Source of the DNA: Gnetum montanum
Lineage: Eukaryota; Streptophyta; Gnetopsida; Gnetales; Gnetaceae
Reading direction: 5' to 3'
NCBI GenBank assembly: GCA_015680685.1
Contig: MNCI01010845.1
Span: forward strand, 261,492 to 325,491
Length of the DNA stretch: 64,000 bases
Position 1 is the first letter of the stretch, and every line of letters starts with the position of its first letter. This document shows positions 44,563 to 55,364 of this stretch, in pieces. Made by a program: the position numbers and the translations under genes. Under the pieces are notes generated by a model, which saw only the letters and a program-made list of their open reading frames with translations, was not told where the DNA came from and ran no database searches.

Positions 44563-45650
44563 TGAAATATGGCTTCAAGTATACATGATTTATAGGGTTT
44601 GCTAATTCGTTGCCATTGACGTCTACTAATTTGAATGCTCTGTTACTGTACACGTCGATCACCAAGAAAGGGCCTTCCCAGTTTACAGAGAACTTGCCTA
44701 CTGGTTTACGAACAGCCTTGAGAACAAGATCTCATTTCTTGATCGGGCGCTATTGAAGGTTGTGGTGATGTTTCTGGTGCTGTTTGTCCGGATATTTTTC
44801 AATCGTGTCAGGAGCCTGTATCCGCTTCTCTTCCACTGAATCCAGATCTGCGATTCGAGACTCGGTGTGTTGAGCCTCATTTATAACCGCGGAGAGGACC
44901 ATTCTCAAAGAAGGGATTTGCAACTCGAGAGGCAGCACTGCTTCAGACCCGTACACCAGACTATAGGGCGTACTACCCGTAGTTGTCCTACACGTAGTAC
45001 GATATGCCCATAGCACATAGAGGATCTATTCATGCCACCGCCTTTTGTTGCCGTCGAGCATTTTCTTGAGAAAATTGATAATCACTTTGTTCGTTGCTTC
45101 AGCTTGACCATTCGCTTGCGGGTAATAAGGGGAAGAATAAGATTGTCTAATGTTTAGGTTATCACAGAAGGATTTGGTTTCCGTGCTACTAAACTATGGC
45201 CCATTGTCTATCACAATAGTCATCGGGAGACCAAATCTGGTTACTATATTGTCTAAGATAAAATGGCAAATCTGCTGAGAAGTGATCTTCCACAGGGGAA
45301 TAGCCTCTACCCACTTTGTAAAATACTCAGTGGCGGTAATAATGAAGCTATGTCTTGCAGAAGACTTCAGCGTGATGGGACCTACGATGTCTAGTCCCCA
45401 TCACTGAAATGGCCATGTTATCTGCGTTGTATGCAATTCTGTGGGTGACACGTGTATGAGGTTTGCATGACGTTGACATGTGTCACAAGTTTTAACCTTT
45501 GTTAGGCAGTCTTTTTCCATACGTGGCCAGTAGTATCCTAGGCGGCGGATATTTAGGGCCATAGCCCGTGGTGCTATGTGGCCACCGCACAGTCCCTCGT
45601 GAACTTCGTTGACTATGTGTTGCGCTTGGTCGTTGTCAATGTAGGTAAGC
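44563..45650 (-). pseudogene. Integrase of element D (nearly intact, key Asp changed)
   Basis: The zinc-binding domain reads HEGLCGGHIAPRAMALNIRR, GYYWPRMEK and CDTCQRHANLIH. The core begins WGLDIVGPITLKSS and FIITATEYFTKWVEAIPL, where the first catalytic Asp (present in B as TTDYF) is Glu. The second, in VIDNGP, and the Glu in NGQAEATNK are present. The end LWAYRTTCRTTTGSTPYSLV and LVDVNGNELANPINHVYLKP is intact. Stops at Gln- or Arg-type codons (before WGLD, after NGP, after WHE) interrupt the frame. It would insert cDNA, but this copy is not functional as it stands. Confidence 0.9.
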
Positions 45651-45899
45651 AACACGCTATCAAAGGAGCGTCTACAGAGAGTGCTGTCTCTGATGATGAC
45701 GTATTGCCTAGCCCTCTTACGGATTACGTCTTTCTGTGCGCGTGTTAATGCAGATGGCACCTCACCTTGTAAAAGATAAGTTTTGATATTATCGTACCAT
45801 TCAGGCGTGCTTTCCTCGAGAAGAGAGGAGATTTGCGCCGTCTGAATGATAGGGTCTGCGCAGTCTATAATCAATGTAGGGTAGGTGTTAAACAGGTGT

Positions 45900-46290
45900 G
45901 AAGGCACGTTTAAAGCCAGGGTGGCCAGTGCGTCGGCCAGCGTGTTGTCAGTCCGTGGGATGTGTTGGGCGTCGAAGGTCGTAAATCGCTTCAGAAGATC
46001 TTTAGCCCGATCGCAGTAAGGCTGCAAATATATAGCTTTGCAGGTGTAGACTCCAGTGATTTGATTTATGACAAGCATCGAATCTCCTCTAACCGCTAGG
46101 TGTTGAACATCGAGTTCACCTACAGTTAGTAATCCCTTGAGGAGCCCCTCGTACTCTGCTACATTGTTCGTACAAGGGAAGGTTAAGCGATAAGCGTGTA
46201 GAGGCACATCCTCAGGCGATAGCGTAACAACAGTGGCAGCACTGCCGCCTCTGGCAGTTGAAGCTCAGTCGAAATATAACGTTGCTTCGA
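45900..46290 (-). pseudogene. Archaeal-type RNase H domain of element D
   Basis: LYFD-stop-ASTARGGSAA opens the domain at about 46280 (Gly of the usual FDGAS replaced by TGA). It continues CTNNVAEYEGLLKGLLTV, AVRGDSMLVINQITG and AQHIPRTDNTLADALATLAL. Apart from that single stop the Asp-Glu-Asp pattern is intact. The ORF 46207-45401 continues from here through the integrase zinc domain for 268 codons. Confidence 0.88.
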
Positions 46291-47720
46291 GGCTTGTCGA
46301 GACAAGGCGTAGACTATGTACATATTCGTCCGGGAACTCTGGCTCTATGGTTGCTTGATTATTAATTGGTGAAGTTATTAATTGGTCAGCTATCGCCTGG
46401 CCTTTCATGGATGATTGGCCAATATAGTGCAAATCGAATTCTGTCGTAATAGCCTTCCAACGAGCTATTTTACTACTCTCGTACAAGCTATGCGTAATGG
46501 CTCTAAGGATGTTATTTTTATAGATGATGTTTACTTGACTACGAAAAAGATAATGCCTACATTTCTTAATCATAAAAACTAATGCTAAGCAATTATGGTC
46601 GACGTCGTTGTATCTCGCTTCGTACGCACATAGAGCGTGACTCAAGTAGTAGATGGGCACTTTCGACCCATCATTCCTTTTTTGACAAAGTAACGCTGCT
46701 ATTGCTACGTCCGAAGTAGCGAGGTAAATGAAAAAAGGCAAGTCCCTTTGTGGCGGGAAAACCATCGGTAGATGTTGCAGTTCTTGTTTTAAACTATCAA
46801 ACGCACGCTGGCAATCATCGGTCCATTCGAAAGTAACCCCCTTTTTAAGCAAGTGTTGCATAGGGTGTAATTTGTCGGTTAACCTCAAAATGAACCGGCG
46901 TATAAACTGTAAGAGTCCCTGTAACCCACGTAATTTCTTGAGGTCTGTGGGAGGTGTTAACTTGACAATGGCTTTGACCTTATCAGGATCAACTCGTATG
47001 TCGGTTTCCGATACCACAAACCCCAGCATGCGTCTGGTTTTGACTCCGAATACGCACTTCTTTGGGTTAAGCGGGAGCTCGTATGTGGAACATCTTTTAA
47101 GGACTAACTCCAGGTCCTCTAAATGATCTTCTGACTTCAAAGAATTGACGGCTATGTTGTCTACGTAATCATTCAGCCTTCCTAGGAGGTAATCGCTGAA
47201 GATGTATGTCATGGCCCGTTGGTACGTTGCTCCGGAATTCTTCAGATCAAGAGGCATCATGGTGTAGCAAAAGGTGCCCTAGGGTGTCATGAACGTCATG
47301 GTCAGTTGGTGTTCTGGGTTTATGCGAATCTGGTTATAACTAGAGAAGCCATCCATGAATGACAGAAGCGCATGCCCAGCTATTGTATCCACTAGCTGGT
47401 CAATACTCGGCAATGGGAAGTTATCCTTGATTGTGGCCTTGTTCAAATCCCAGAAGTCTATGCATATGCGTATACTCCCAGTCTTCTTTGGCACGACCAC
47501 AATGTTGGATACCCAGTCTGAGTAATCGACCACACGGATGAAACCAGCCTGGTATAGCTTGGTGATCTCATCACGCACTGCCAGCACGATCTCTGGTTTG
47601 ATTTTGCGTGCCTTTTGTCTACCCGCTTTAATCTGTGGGTCTAGGATAATGTTATGCTGGATCAATCTAGGATCTAACCTAGGCATATCCTCGTATGACC
47701 ATGCAAAGATAGTAATGTTG
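46265..47720 (-). pseudogene. Reverse transcriptase and native RNase H of element D
   Basis: The segment 47686-47279 reads IIQHNI-type RLIQHNIILDPQIKAGRQKA, WVSNIVVVPKK, IRICIDFWDLN, LPSIDQLVD and FMDGFSSYNQIRIN. One TAG at 47276-47278 replaces the Trp of the usual TPWG. The segment 47260-46265 (331 codons) continues with SGATYQRAM, DYVDNIAV (the YVDD box has become YVDN), GFVVSETDIRVDPDKVKAIV and GLLQFIRRFI, then the RNase H region FEWTDDCQRAFDSL and YLATSDVAIAALL. Only one stop crosses the RT, but the active-site Asp change alone should abolish polymerisation. Confidence 0.93.
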
Positions 47721-47722
47721 TC

Positions 47723-48052
47723 TTACAGGACCCGTTTTATAGCGTTGTGCATTTTTTCATCTAAGAAAGAACTGACTTTGAGCGTTTTAGTCTCACCCAT
47801 ATGCGTAACGATAGGGACCTCACTGAGGGGGTCCTCGGTTCTGTCTCTAGCCTCTAGGTCTAGCATGCGCGTTGACTGTTCTGGCCATTCTGGGGACGTC
47901 TCCGATGCAGCTATGGTTATGCTTTCTAAAGAGAGGTTAATGTCTACTAGTGTGGAGTCAAACTGTCTAATTAACTTCCCGTATGGGCCTGTCAAAGTTA
48001 AGGGTGCTGAAACTGTGGCGTCCATTCTCCGTCTGTCCTGCAAAACCGACAA
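47723..48052 (-). pseudogene. Pre-RT linker of element D
   Basis: 109 open codons read TLTGPYGKLIRQFDSTLVDI and MLDLEARDRTEDPLSEVPI, homologous to 18662-18949 in B. A TAA (CAA-type position) separates it from DNITIFAWSYEDMPRLDP at the RT start. No catalytic motif. Confidence 0.75.
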
Positions 48053-48240
48053 GTGCGTAAATGGTTAGGAGACAAGTGACTTGATGTCACCGAACGTGGA
48101 AGCCTAACTGAATTTTGAATATTATAGACAAGCTGTAATCAATGTAACCCGATTACGAGGCGATAAGAGGTGGTAGTTTAACGTCATTTCGGACAGAAAT
48201 ATGTTAGTGGAGGGAATGTCTAACCCAATTACGCTATAGG
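48053..48240. other. Spacer between RT linker and opposite-strand gene, element D
   Basis: It holds one hairpin repeat unit (GGTAGTTTAACGTC-ATTTCG-GAC at about 48168-48194). The 28-bp repeats and TATA box found at the equivalent place in B are absent. Confidence 0.6.
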
Positions 48241-48368
48241 GGAAGAAGATGCCTCAACGTCTGTTGCTATGAGCAAGATGTGGAGAGACTTCCCCGATAA
48301 ATTTGCCTTCATGGAAGACGTCGTCAGTGACATGATTGAGCGTCTGGAACGCGTCGAACCTGGTGCTG

Positions 48369-48446
48369 GTAAGTTATAGCTGTAATGGAGTTACGACATA
48401 ATGTCTTAGTAATGTGTCATCCGTATTGATGCTTGTTTTCTGTTAG
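48369..48446 (+). other. Intron 1 of opposite-strand gene, element D
   Basis: The donor GCTG|GTAAGTTATAG and acceptor TTTTCTGTTAG|AAGCTC bound 78 bp. Splicing joins GCT-G and AA-GCT in frame. Same position and phase as 22356-22445 in B. Confidence 0.82.
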
Positions 48447-49264
48447 AAGCTCACCTCCGATGGGATCCCGTGGAGTCCAATGATAAGGACACAGCGGAGC
48501 CCCCATCTGATGGGGCAGTCATGCCACGCCACATTTATGAGGAAATGCGTAAATGTGCATTACGCTCGACGCGTTCCGTCTGGGAAAGTAGGAACGTTAA
48601 TGAAAGCCTGTGGAAAAGGGTGCAATGGTCGGAGCAGAGGGTTGAATCCTTGACCAAGGAAATCAAGGACCTAAGGGTGCGGTAAAAATTCCTACAGGCT
48701 TGAGTGACGGGAGATGAAGACTGGCGTACCGCTGTTATTGATCACTCCCATTATTGGACAGCCATCAAGAACAGCGTATAGACCAGTCGGGCATTAGTGG
48801 AGCAGAGGATGCAAATTAAACTCCTAGCTCAGAAAAGCTGGGACTGGAGGGACTACTGCGCCAGCGTACAGGAATGGGGGCAAAAGGAGAAGGACCACAA
48901 GCATGTATATAAAAGGGAAAGCGCCACTTATAGAAAACGTTACCATGATTCCGCCGTTAAAGCTCGATCCCTGGAGGTTTTTGTGGACACCATTGGAGCG
49001 TCTGAAGCTTTCAAGAAGTTCAAAGAGCAGGTGACCATAACTGCGTCCCCAGAGAGGGCAATGGTTTTCTTTGGGAATCAGGCTTCAATCCCTACTTTCT
49101 TCCCAGATCCACCCCGCTAGAGTAGCGTGGAGAAAGGGAAGGTGAAAGCGGGAGCCGCGTTGGACGAGGATGTGTGGCCAGACTTGACATAGGACAAGAT
49201 TATGCAGCGCTTGTGGGCTGGTTTGGACAAGCTTCCCTTTGTCGCGGAAGTAGGGTCATCGCGA

Positions 49265-49343
49265 GTAAGTTTACGCATGACTCAATCGTAAAATTTTCTG
49301 ACTAGCGTCATCTATTCTAATTTTTGATGTTATTTGGTTTTAG
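49265..49343 (+). other. Intron 2 of opposite-strand gene, element D
   Basis: The donor TCGCGA|GTAAGTTTACG and acceptor TTTGGTTTTAG|GTACCG bound 79 bp. Splicing joins SSR to VPEEG in frame. The homologue in B is at 23257-23354. Confidence 0.82.
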
Positions 49344-49592
49344 GTACCGGAAGAAGGTAGAGAAAATACGCCAGCTGAAGGGCTGGGCAAGGAGACTGTG
49401 GGAGCAGAGACGGAACACAACAATGAAGAGCGTCCTCTTGTGGAGCCAGTGCCGGAATGAGAGCCTCATGAAGGGGCAGTCATTCTTGGAAGCATAATTC
49501 CCAGAAACGATGGCCCACTGGAGGATGACCTTTTGGGGCTAAATCCGGAGTTAAGAGATACCGGTGATAGTGGCAGTAGGGGGAATGCATAA

Positions 49593-49787
49593 CTATTATT
49601 TACGCAAAATTTTGCTAATGTTGAGTGTGGTATCATGTTACGAATGACTAGAAAAACATGTTATAAAACCTGGTGGATGCGTTGGATATCAATTACATAT
49701 ATTTTCTTTTGTTTTTTTGTTTCGTCGATAGAGTGCGAGCGTAACTGTTGAAAAGTTCACCTAAGTAATAATGATAGAGCGTAGTTC
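49593..49787. other. Region downstream of opposite-strand gene, element D
   Basis: AT-rich with T runs; no AATAAA is seen here, unlike in B. It contains the first of many GCGTAA words found throughout this spacer. Confidence 0.5.
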
Positions 49788-50175
49788 CTAGTTTAAGGTC
49801 GTTGCGGGGCCGAAAGCGTAAAGTAAAGAAAGCGTAAATGGTGATCGTAGATAACTCCGGATAACTAGTTTAAGGCCGTTGCGGGCCATCTGCGTAACTA
49901 CGTATAATAGTATGAAGAGGTTGATTTTGTATAACTAGTTTAAGGTCGTTGCGGGCCGTAGGGTAACTGCGTAAATGATAATAAGTAATCCTGCATTACT
50001 AGTTTAAGGCCGTTGCGGGCCAACATATGAGTTTGCGTAAACTAGCTTCTAGTTTAAGGCCATTGCGGGCCAACATACGAGTTGCCACATAACAGAATAT
50101 AATCCTGCATAAGTGCGTAAAATAATGTGAAAGTGGTGAACTTTGTATAGCTAGTTTAAGGCCGTTGCGGGCCGT
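49788..50175 (-). repeat. Hairpin-repeat array B, element D
   Basis: Six units begin at 49788, 49865, 49935, 49999, 50049 and 50151, each close to CTAGTTTAAGGCCGTTGCGG with a terminal GCC, giving a GGCC-GTTGCG-GGCC stem-loop. Spacing varies from 50 to 102 bp. GCGTAA words fill the linkers. Confidence 0.85.
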
Positions 50176-50391
50176 CTACGTAAATTGTAACAAAAATGTA
50201 ATCCTGGATAAATGCGTAAAGTGATGTGAAAGCATAACTAACGCGAGTATGATAAAACATGCAATAAGTGAAAAGCGTAAACCCAGAAAGAAAATATAGC
50301 GTAAAAGTATGTTGAAACTGGTGAAAGAAGCTGCTAAGCAGGGAGTATGCTAACTTACATGAGAATGGTGGTACACGCAGAAGACCATTGT

Positions 50392-51290
50392 TCAACCGTC
50401 GATACGCAATTGTCTCTTAATGGCCTTCACGTTGAGCGCTGCATAAGGGCGAGGAGGCTTGTGGTTTGACTCCTCTATGCTGTCATCTGGAAATGGCAGA
50501 TCGGCCCAGGCTAGACCATTGTCCTTGTTGTCATTTTGTTTAGGGGCTTGGAGATGGGACTGATCGTCAGTTGTTTTGATCTCCGAACCCCGTTCTTCCT
50601 CAATGTTGTTAACGGACCTGGGGGTGACCTCGTCGCTGCATATGACAACCTCCCCTCCGGCGTAGGGCAGGTGTATCTCTTGATGTATTGGCGAAGAGAC
50701 CACCCTCAACTGGGCTAACCACGACCTCCCTAAGATTAAGTTGAAGCCGGGCATCTCCTCGATGACTAAGAATGTAGCTTCGGTTGGGAATTGATCCCCC
50801 GCCACAAACTCAATACGTACCATCCCCTTGACTTGAACCCGTGTTCCGTTGAACGATTTCACGCAGGCTATTGTCGTGGGAGTGATCTGATCGACCAATC
50901 CCAACCTATCCACGATGTAATAGGGAACGACGTTAGCAGCTGCACCATCATCCACATGTACCCTCCGGATCCGGTACTGGCCGAGCCGAATGGTAATGAA
51001 CATAGGCTCAATCGTTACTTGACCTTTCTCCGGATCATCTTTGATAGACTCGTCCAGGAAGGTCAACGAGGTAGGCTTGGGTTGTTCAGCTTTGGAGGGA
51101 AACATGATAGCGTGTATCGCTTCCTCTTCTGCCAGCAGGTTAGCATCCACTGATATGGATGTCAACATGCGTACCATAGCCTCACGATGTTCTCGAGAAG
51201 TCATCAGTAAGTCGTACAGGCTCAGCGTTGTGTTCTTTTGTTTAAGAGCTTGTTTGACCTGCGTGAACGCATCGAGGAGGTCCTTCTCTC
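50392..51290 (-). CDS. Aspartic protease and upstream linker of element D
   Basis: This 270-codon open frame (51204-50392) reads TSREHREAMVRMLTSISVDA, EEEAIHAIMFPSKAEQ, then the protease: RLGQYRIRRVHVDDGAAANV, VDRLGLVDQIT, VKGMVRIEFVAGDQFPTEAT, and EEMPGFNLILGRSWLAQLR. The motif DDG stands where D-[ST]-G is usual; the same is true in B. The C-terminal tail (HQEIHLPYAGGEVVICSDEV to PRPYAALNVKAIKRQLRIDG) ends at TGA 50392. No stop interrupts the domain, so it may be the best preserved enzyme in the window. It would cleave the Gag-Pol precursor. Confidence 0.88.
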
Positions 51291-51789
51291 AGCCAGGTTG
51301 TTTATCCCCCTTGTCCTTCTCCATTCGGCCCAAGAGACGGATCTCTCGAGGCAGAGCAGTGTCAGTAGGAGGGTCGTTCTTTTTCCTGCCAAGAGAAGGT
51401 GGCTGCGTTTCTGTACCTTTAGCCTGCTTCTGAGGCATGGACAAAGGTACGGAGGCCAGGGGCCTGGGCTTAGGGAAGCCGAGCGTAAGGTGGTATTTTG
51501 TTGCATCAACTGCGGTATTCTCCCCCTTTTTCTTGGGAGGCGATGGCTAGTTATCTTGACAAGAGGTCTGCCCCTACGTGAGAGGAGCAGGTCGTGGTTC
51601 TAGCGCTCTGATAATGAAGGGCGCTCTAGGCGTGGGCGCGGACGGAGCCGTGGCTTGAGTACTGTCGCGTGACTGAGGGCGTACCTGGGAAGGTGCCCAT
51701 ATGATGAATGGTGGCTGTGAGACCCCATCGGCTCCCGCTGAAGTAGTTGGCTCCCTTGGTGAGCTGGCGGGCACATGCAAAACAAAAGG
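51291..51789 (-). pseudogene. Proline-rich gag-protease linker of element D
   Basis: Minus-strand frames read APFIIRALEPRPAPLT, SPPKKKGENTAVDATKY, FPKPRPLASVPLSMPQKQAK and LPREIRLLGRMEKDKGDKQP. Two TAG/TAA-type stops and probably a frame change occur. No catalytic motif. Confidence 0.65.
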
Positions 51790-54243
51790 CTATTTTGGCG
51801 GTCCCTTACGCTCACTGTCCGTACTCACTACAGTGATTGTATAAGGATCATAGTTTGCATTCAATGGGTCCTTATACACATGCAGCGTTTGGTTTTCCAA
51901 ACGCGTAGGGTTACTACTGTCTAATTTTAGATGACCTTCGTCGATCATGCATTGAATGTCGTCTTTCAACACCCAGTAGTAATCCGTGTCATGACCACAC
52001 ATCTGGTGGTAATCACAGAAACGGTCCAGCTTGAAAGATCTCGGAACTGCCGATTCGTTAGGCAGAGCTAAAGAAGGGTCCTTCAGCAGTTCACAGTGAT
52101 GCCTATGATGCTTCAGAGCTTCCTCGGACACCTTCTTCGGTTGAATGTTCCCTGCCGCTAATAGTTGTTTCAGCAATTCAGAATGCTTCACGGGTAGAGC
52201 CACGTATTTTGAACGATCTTTACATTCAAAATTCAGCTTTGGCTGGGGGGCCTTTTCAGGGGCAGCTGTGGCTTGGCTGGTGCCGGCACCGGCTGTGGCC
52301 TCGGGCAGCACTATTGTGGACGCCTTCTTATTCTTGTTCTTCACGCTTTCAGTCAGTGCGGCTACCGTCGTTGTCGTTGCCTTGCCTTTGTCCTTAGCTT
52401 TGTTGTGTGCGTTTTTGTAGGCGACATATGCTGGGTCTTTGCTAGCTTTCGCAGCATCTTGGATGCTTCAGATTTGGGCAAAGGCCTGATGTATATTGCC
52501 GGGGGAAAGATAATACAGCTTAGACTTAATAAAGTCGTTGACTGCTCCCTTGAATATAGCCAGTAGATGGGAGTCCGTGATCGGGTCGCGGATCTCATTC
52601 AAGGTAGCATTCCAATGCTGTATAAACTTTTGGACTGGCTCGAGCGGGTCTTGTTTCACCCCCATAAGCTGTTCCAACGTGACTTCCAGTTTCAAGTTGT
52701 ATTTGAAACGGGTCACAAATTGAGTCAACAGCTCTTCCAAAGTTGAAATGGAAGAGCGTGGGAGAGCTCTATACCAGTCTAAATCCTTCCTTATTAATGA
52801 CATCGCAAAGACTCGGATTAAAGTGTGCGGCCACTGTTGTAGCAACAAAGATTCAGACCTGAAGGTGGCTAGATGAGTGTTGGGATTCCCTTCTCCATTA
52901 TACTTGGTAAAAGGAGGGAGGGACATCCCTGGTGGCAACGACAACACAAGGACCGTTGGGTTGATCGGATCAACCTGGTAGAAGTCCATGATCTGAATGG
53001 TATCAGACCCAGCGGTCTTGAGGCGTCGAACCTCTTCGGTAAGCGTCTGGATAAGCTGGAAGGCTTGGTCTAGACCTGTTAGCGGAGGTGTCTGTGCAGC
53101 AGGCATAGGAGGTTGGATTGGGCGGGCATCCCTAGGAAAATGGAATGCAGGAAGTGGTTGGCTAACTGTTGGTGGAGCAGGGATTCCTACAGGCTGGGGG
53201 GCCTGCAAAGACCACCATCCACTGGTCTGAGACGAGAGGTTAACTCCTGCCTGCTGCGTAGGATAATGGTAGGTATATTGAGGAAACACCTGTGAAAATT
53301 GTGTCGTAGGTGCGACAGAAGGCTGTGCACCGTACACCGCAGACAGGTGGTGTTGTGTAGCAGGGTTGATTCATTGACTTGTTGCAAGGTATTGAACAAA
53401 GGTCTACTGTGGTACGGCTGCGGTATTTTGCTGAGTTGGTGGGGGCGGGAACATTTGTACTGGACAAGTTGTCGGTACAGTGTGAGCTTGTACTTGAGGG
53501 ATGAAATGGGACGCGGCGGTCGCCGGGACCACCGCCGGAATACTAATTACCTGTTGCGACGGACCCACCCCCGCGTTATGGTGCGGTAGTTGTGCTTGCA
53601 ACCCAGACGGCTGCGCGTTGGTCTGCAGAAAGACAGGGATGTGCGTCTGCACGGTCGCGGCTGGGTCAAGAGAGGTTGCCTCTCCGTCGAAAGGGAACAA
53701 CGGATTTACGTGTGTGTGGGGCGTCAGAGTATGGAACAAATGTTCCGACAGAGCCGCGAATTCGTCCTCTGCCTCTTCCCCATGCTGGGGTTCCACCACA
53801 GGTTGTGAAGTCTGGCCTCTAGCCATGACCAACAATGCGATAAGTTCATGTTGGTGTTCGGTCAAGGGGATTATGTCGTAGGCTGTCGGCTTAAAATCAT
53901 AACCCCCTCGGTGGAGCACCTCAAAGTTTCACTTCACCTCAAGCTCGGCTCGGCTGAGAGCCAGCCTCACCTGGATCTTAATGCATATGAAATTGTATTC
54001 TTCAAGGGCTATAACCGTAAAGATAGGCTCTTTCCCCTGAAGCCTCAATGATCGGCGCAATGGTCCCTGAGGTCCCGTTGCACCAGGAGTTGGTCCTGTG
54101 ACCACCGTAGGATTCACAGGCGCGACACCCAGATCGGTGGTGACCATGGCGATTGTGTTTGAGTAAAAGGAATCCATTGGTCGATGAAATCGAGAGTAAC
54201 TGGTAATCGGATCTAAAAGAAAATGGATGGAAACAAAAAGCAC
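51790..54243 (-). pseudogene. gag of element D (three open segments)
   Basis: Segment 1 (54243-53404) holds the N-terminus (LEEYNFICIKIQVRLALSRA, one TGA, then LHRGGYDFKPTAYDIIPLTE) and a long Gln/Pro/His-rich linker. Segment 2 (53337-52468, 289 codons) holds the Gag core: MSLPPFTKYNGEGNPNTHLA, FRSESLLLQQWPHTLIRVFA, STLEELLTQFVTRF and LEPVQKFIQHWNATLNEIRD. Segment 3 (52344-51790) has a Lys/Ala-rich start, then FKLDRFCDYHQMCGHDTDYY, a zinc-knuckle-like module missing its last Cys. Stops between segments are TAG or TGA at likely Gln and Arg codons. Gag would build the particle and bind RNA. Confidence 0.9.
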
Positions 54244-54399
54244 AAAAGGCTTTCTACCCTGAAGGATTTCAAAGAAATCGTCCTTGCGATCGATCTATAC
54301 CATGCGATTGACCGTAGACTTCCCTAGAGGTATTATGTCTATGGTTTAGGGTATGGATCACTACCAGGGTTACCCGAAATATCCGGATCAGAGCCTGAA
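54244..54399 (-). other. 5' leader of element D
   Basis: Short non-coding stretch between primer site and gag; nothing further can be assigned. Confidence 0.5.
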
Positions 54400-54418
54400 G
54401 GCCCTCCTTCTAGCACCA
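54400..54418 (-). other. Primer-binding site of element D
   Basis: Minus-strand TGGTGCTAGAAGGAGGGCC lies six bases inside the LTR end. It matches element B at 16 of 19 bases. The tRNA is not assigned. Confidence 0.75.
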
Positions 54419-55120
54419 GAAAACTGTAACGACAGAAAACGTCGGCAGCTGGAAATACCGACTAAGATTCCGTGTATACAGTTTTAACCACGGATCCGCG
54501 CGAGGGCTATGCTGGAAAAAGTGAATCCGCGGCACCCTGAACGGTCTTGTCGATCAGACAGGGACTTACGGGTCAGTAATACGATGAAGACTACAGATCT
54601 TTACGTACTACGATCTGATTCGAGGAATCGTAAAATGAGGGGAAAACGATGTAGATGGATTGCAACGGTGATAATGCTAAAAACGATAAAAGAGGCTGAC
54701 ATAAGAGAAGCACGTAGCTTCAAGATCTGTGCTTTGACTTAAAAATGTATATTTTGCATGAGAAATTACACTGGGGAATCCCCGATTACAGGATGTGAAA
54801 CAAGCACAAAACAACAAGCAAAACGGTCTAAACAGAAGTCCGATCTACCTCGTCGACTAAAGCTTAGATGCAAGGAAGGCCAAGCTTCGACATCTATCGA
54901 TCAATTGTTTCTGATTGATAGAGTCTCTCCAGCAGAAACGATTACTCCTGTCACCGGTGCTCAAAGCGAACTGTGCTCTCCTTCGGCTGTAAGGTGATAA
55001 TGTCAACAATTGCCAAAGCGTTGTTCTCTGTATCTCTGCTCCAAAGTGCTAAGTGCTCTGGTGCTCAGAAATATGCTTTTTCTTCTCTGATTTTCCAACC
55101 TCTGTATCTTTGTCAACTGA

Positions 55121-55132
55121 GGTATTTATAGG
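55121..55132 (-). promoter_or_regulatory. TATA box of element D 5' LTR
   Basis: CCTATAAATACC on the minus strand, about 230 bp downstream of the palindromic repeats and about 700 bp before the LTR end. The same box occurs in B's left LTR (12203-12210). Confidence 0.8.
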
Positions 55133-55364
55133 CCATGACGCTCCGTGGAAAAGGTGCAACCCTGATGACGTGGGTCCCGTTGACTTGATCATTTTAAGTC
55201 AGACTGTGACTACACACAACACGCTCGTTTGCGTGTTGTGTGTGTGAAGAGCAGGTACATGTTAAGCGTGCTTCAATTTGCTTTCAGGCTGCATTACACT
55301 CATTCGCGTTGCGTTGCGTGTATGAGCGTAATCCGGTATAAAAAACAACAGGCTCAAAATTGTT

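Larger units (their letters stand above)
48240..49592 (+). pseudogene. Intron-containing opposite-strand gene of element D (5'-truncated)
   Basis: Three exons can be read. Exon 1 ends FAFMEDVVSDMIERLERVEP. Exon 2 begins HLRWDPVESNDKDTAEPPSD and runs through VWESRNVNESLWKRVQWSEQ, WGQKEKDHKHVYKRESATYR and IGASEAFKKFKEQVTITASP to KLPFVAEVGSSR. Exon 3 reads VPEEGRENTPAEGLGKETVG and ends at TAA 49590-49592. Joining at the GT/AG sites keeps the frame at both introns. Exon 2 is charged and probably partly coiled coil. Stops number about six, mostly TAG or TGA. The homologue in B is longer by about 2 kb at its 5' end and has its own promoter, so this copy is truncated. The protein is of unknown family and function. 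Confidence 0.75.

Noticed and set aside
47538-48068. A 176-codon plus-strand frame opposite the RT and linker of element D
   Set aside because: It is the mirror of conserved minus-strand pol and shows no motif; element B has no matching frame.
53501-53881. Plus-strand Cys/Gly-rich frames opposite gag of element D
   Set aside because: Shadow of the Gln/Pro/His-rich Gag linker on the minus strand.
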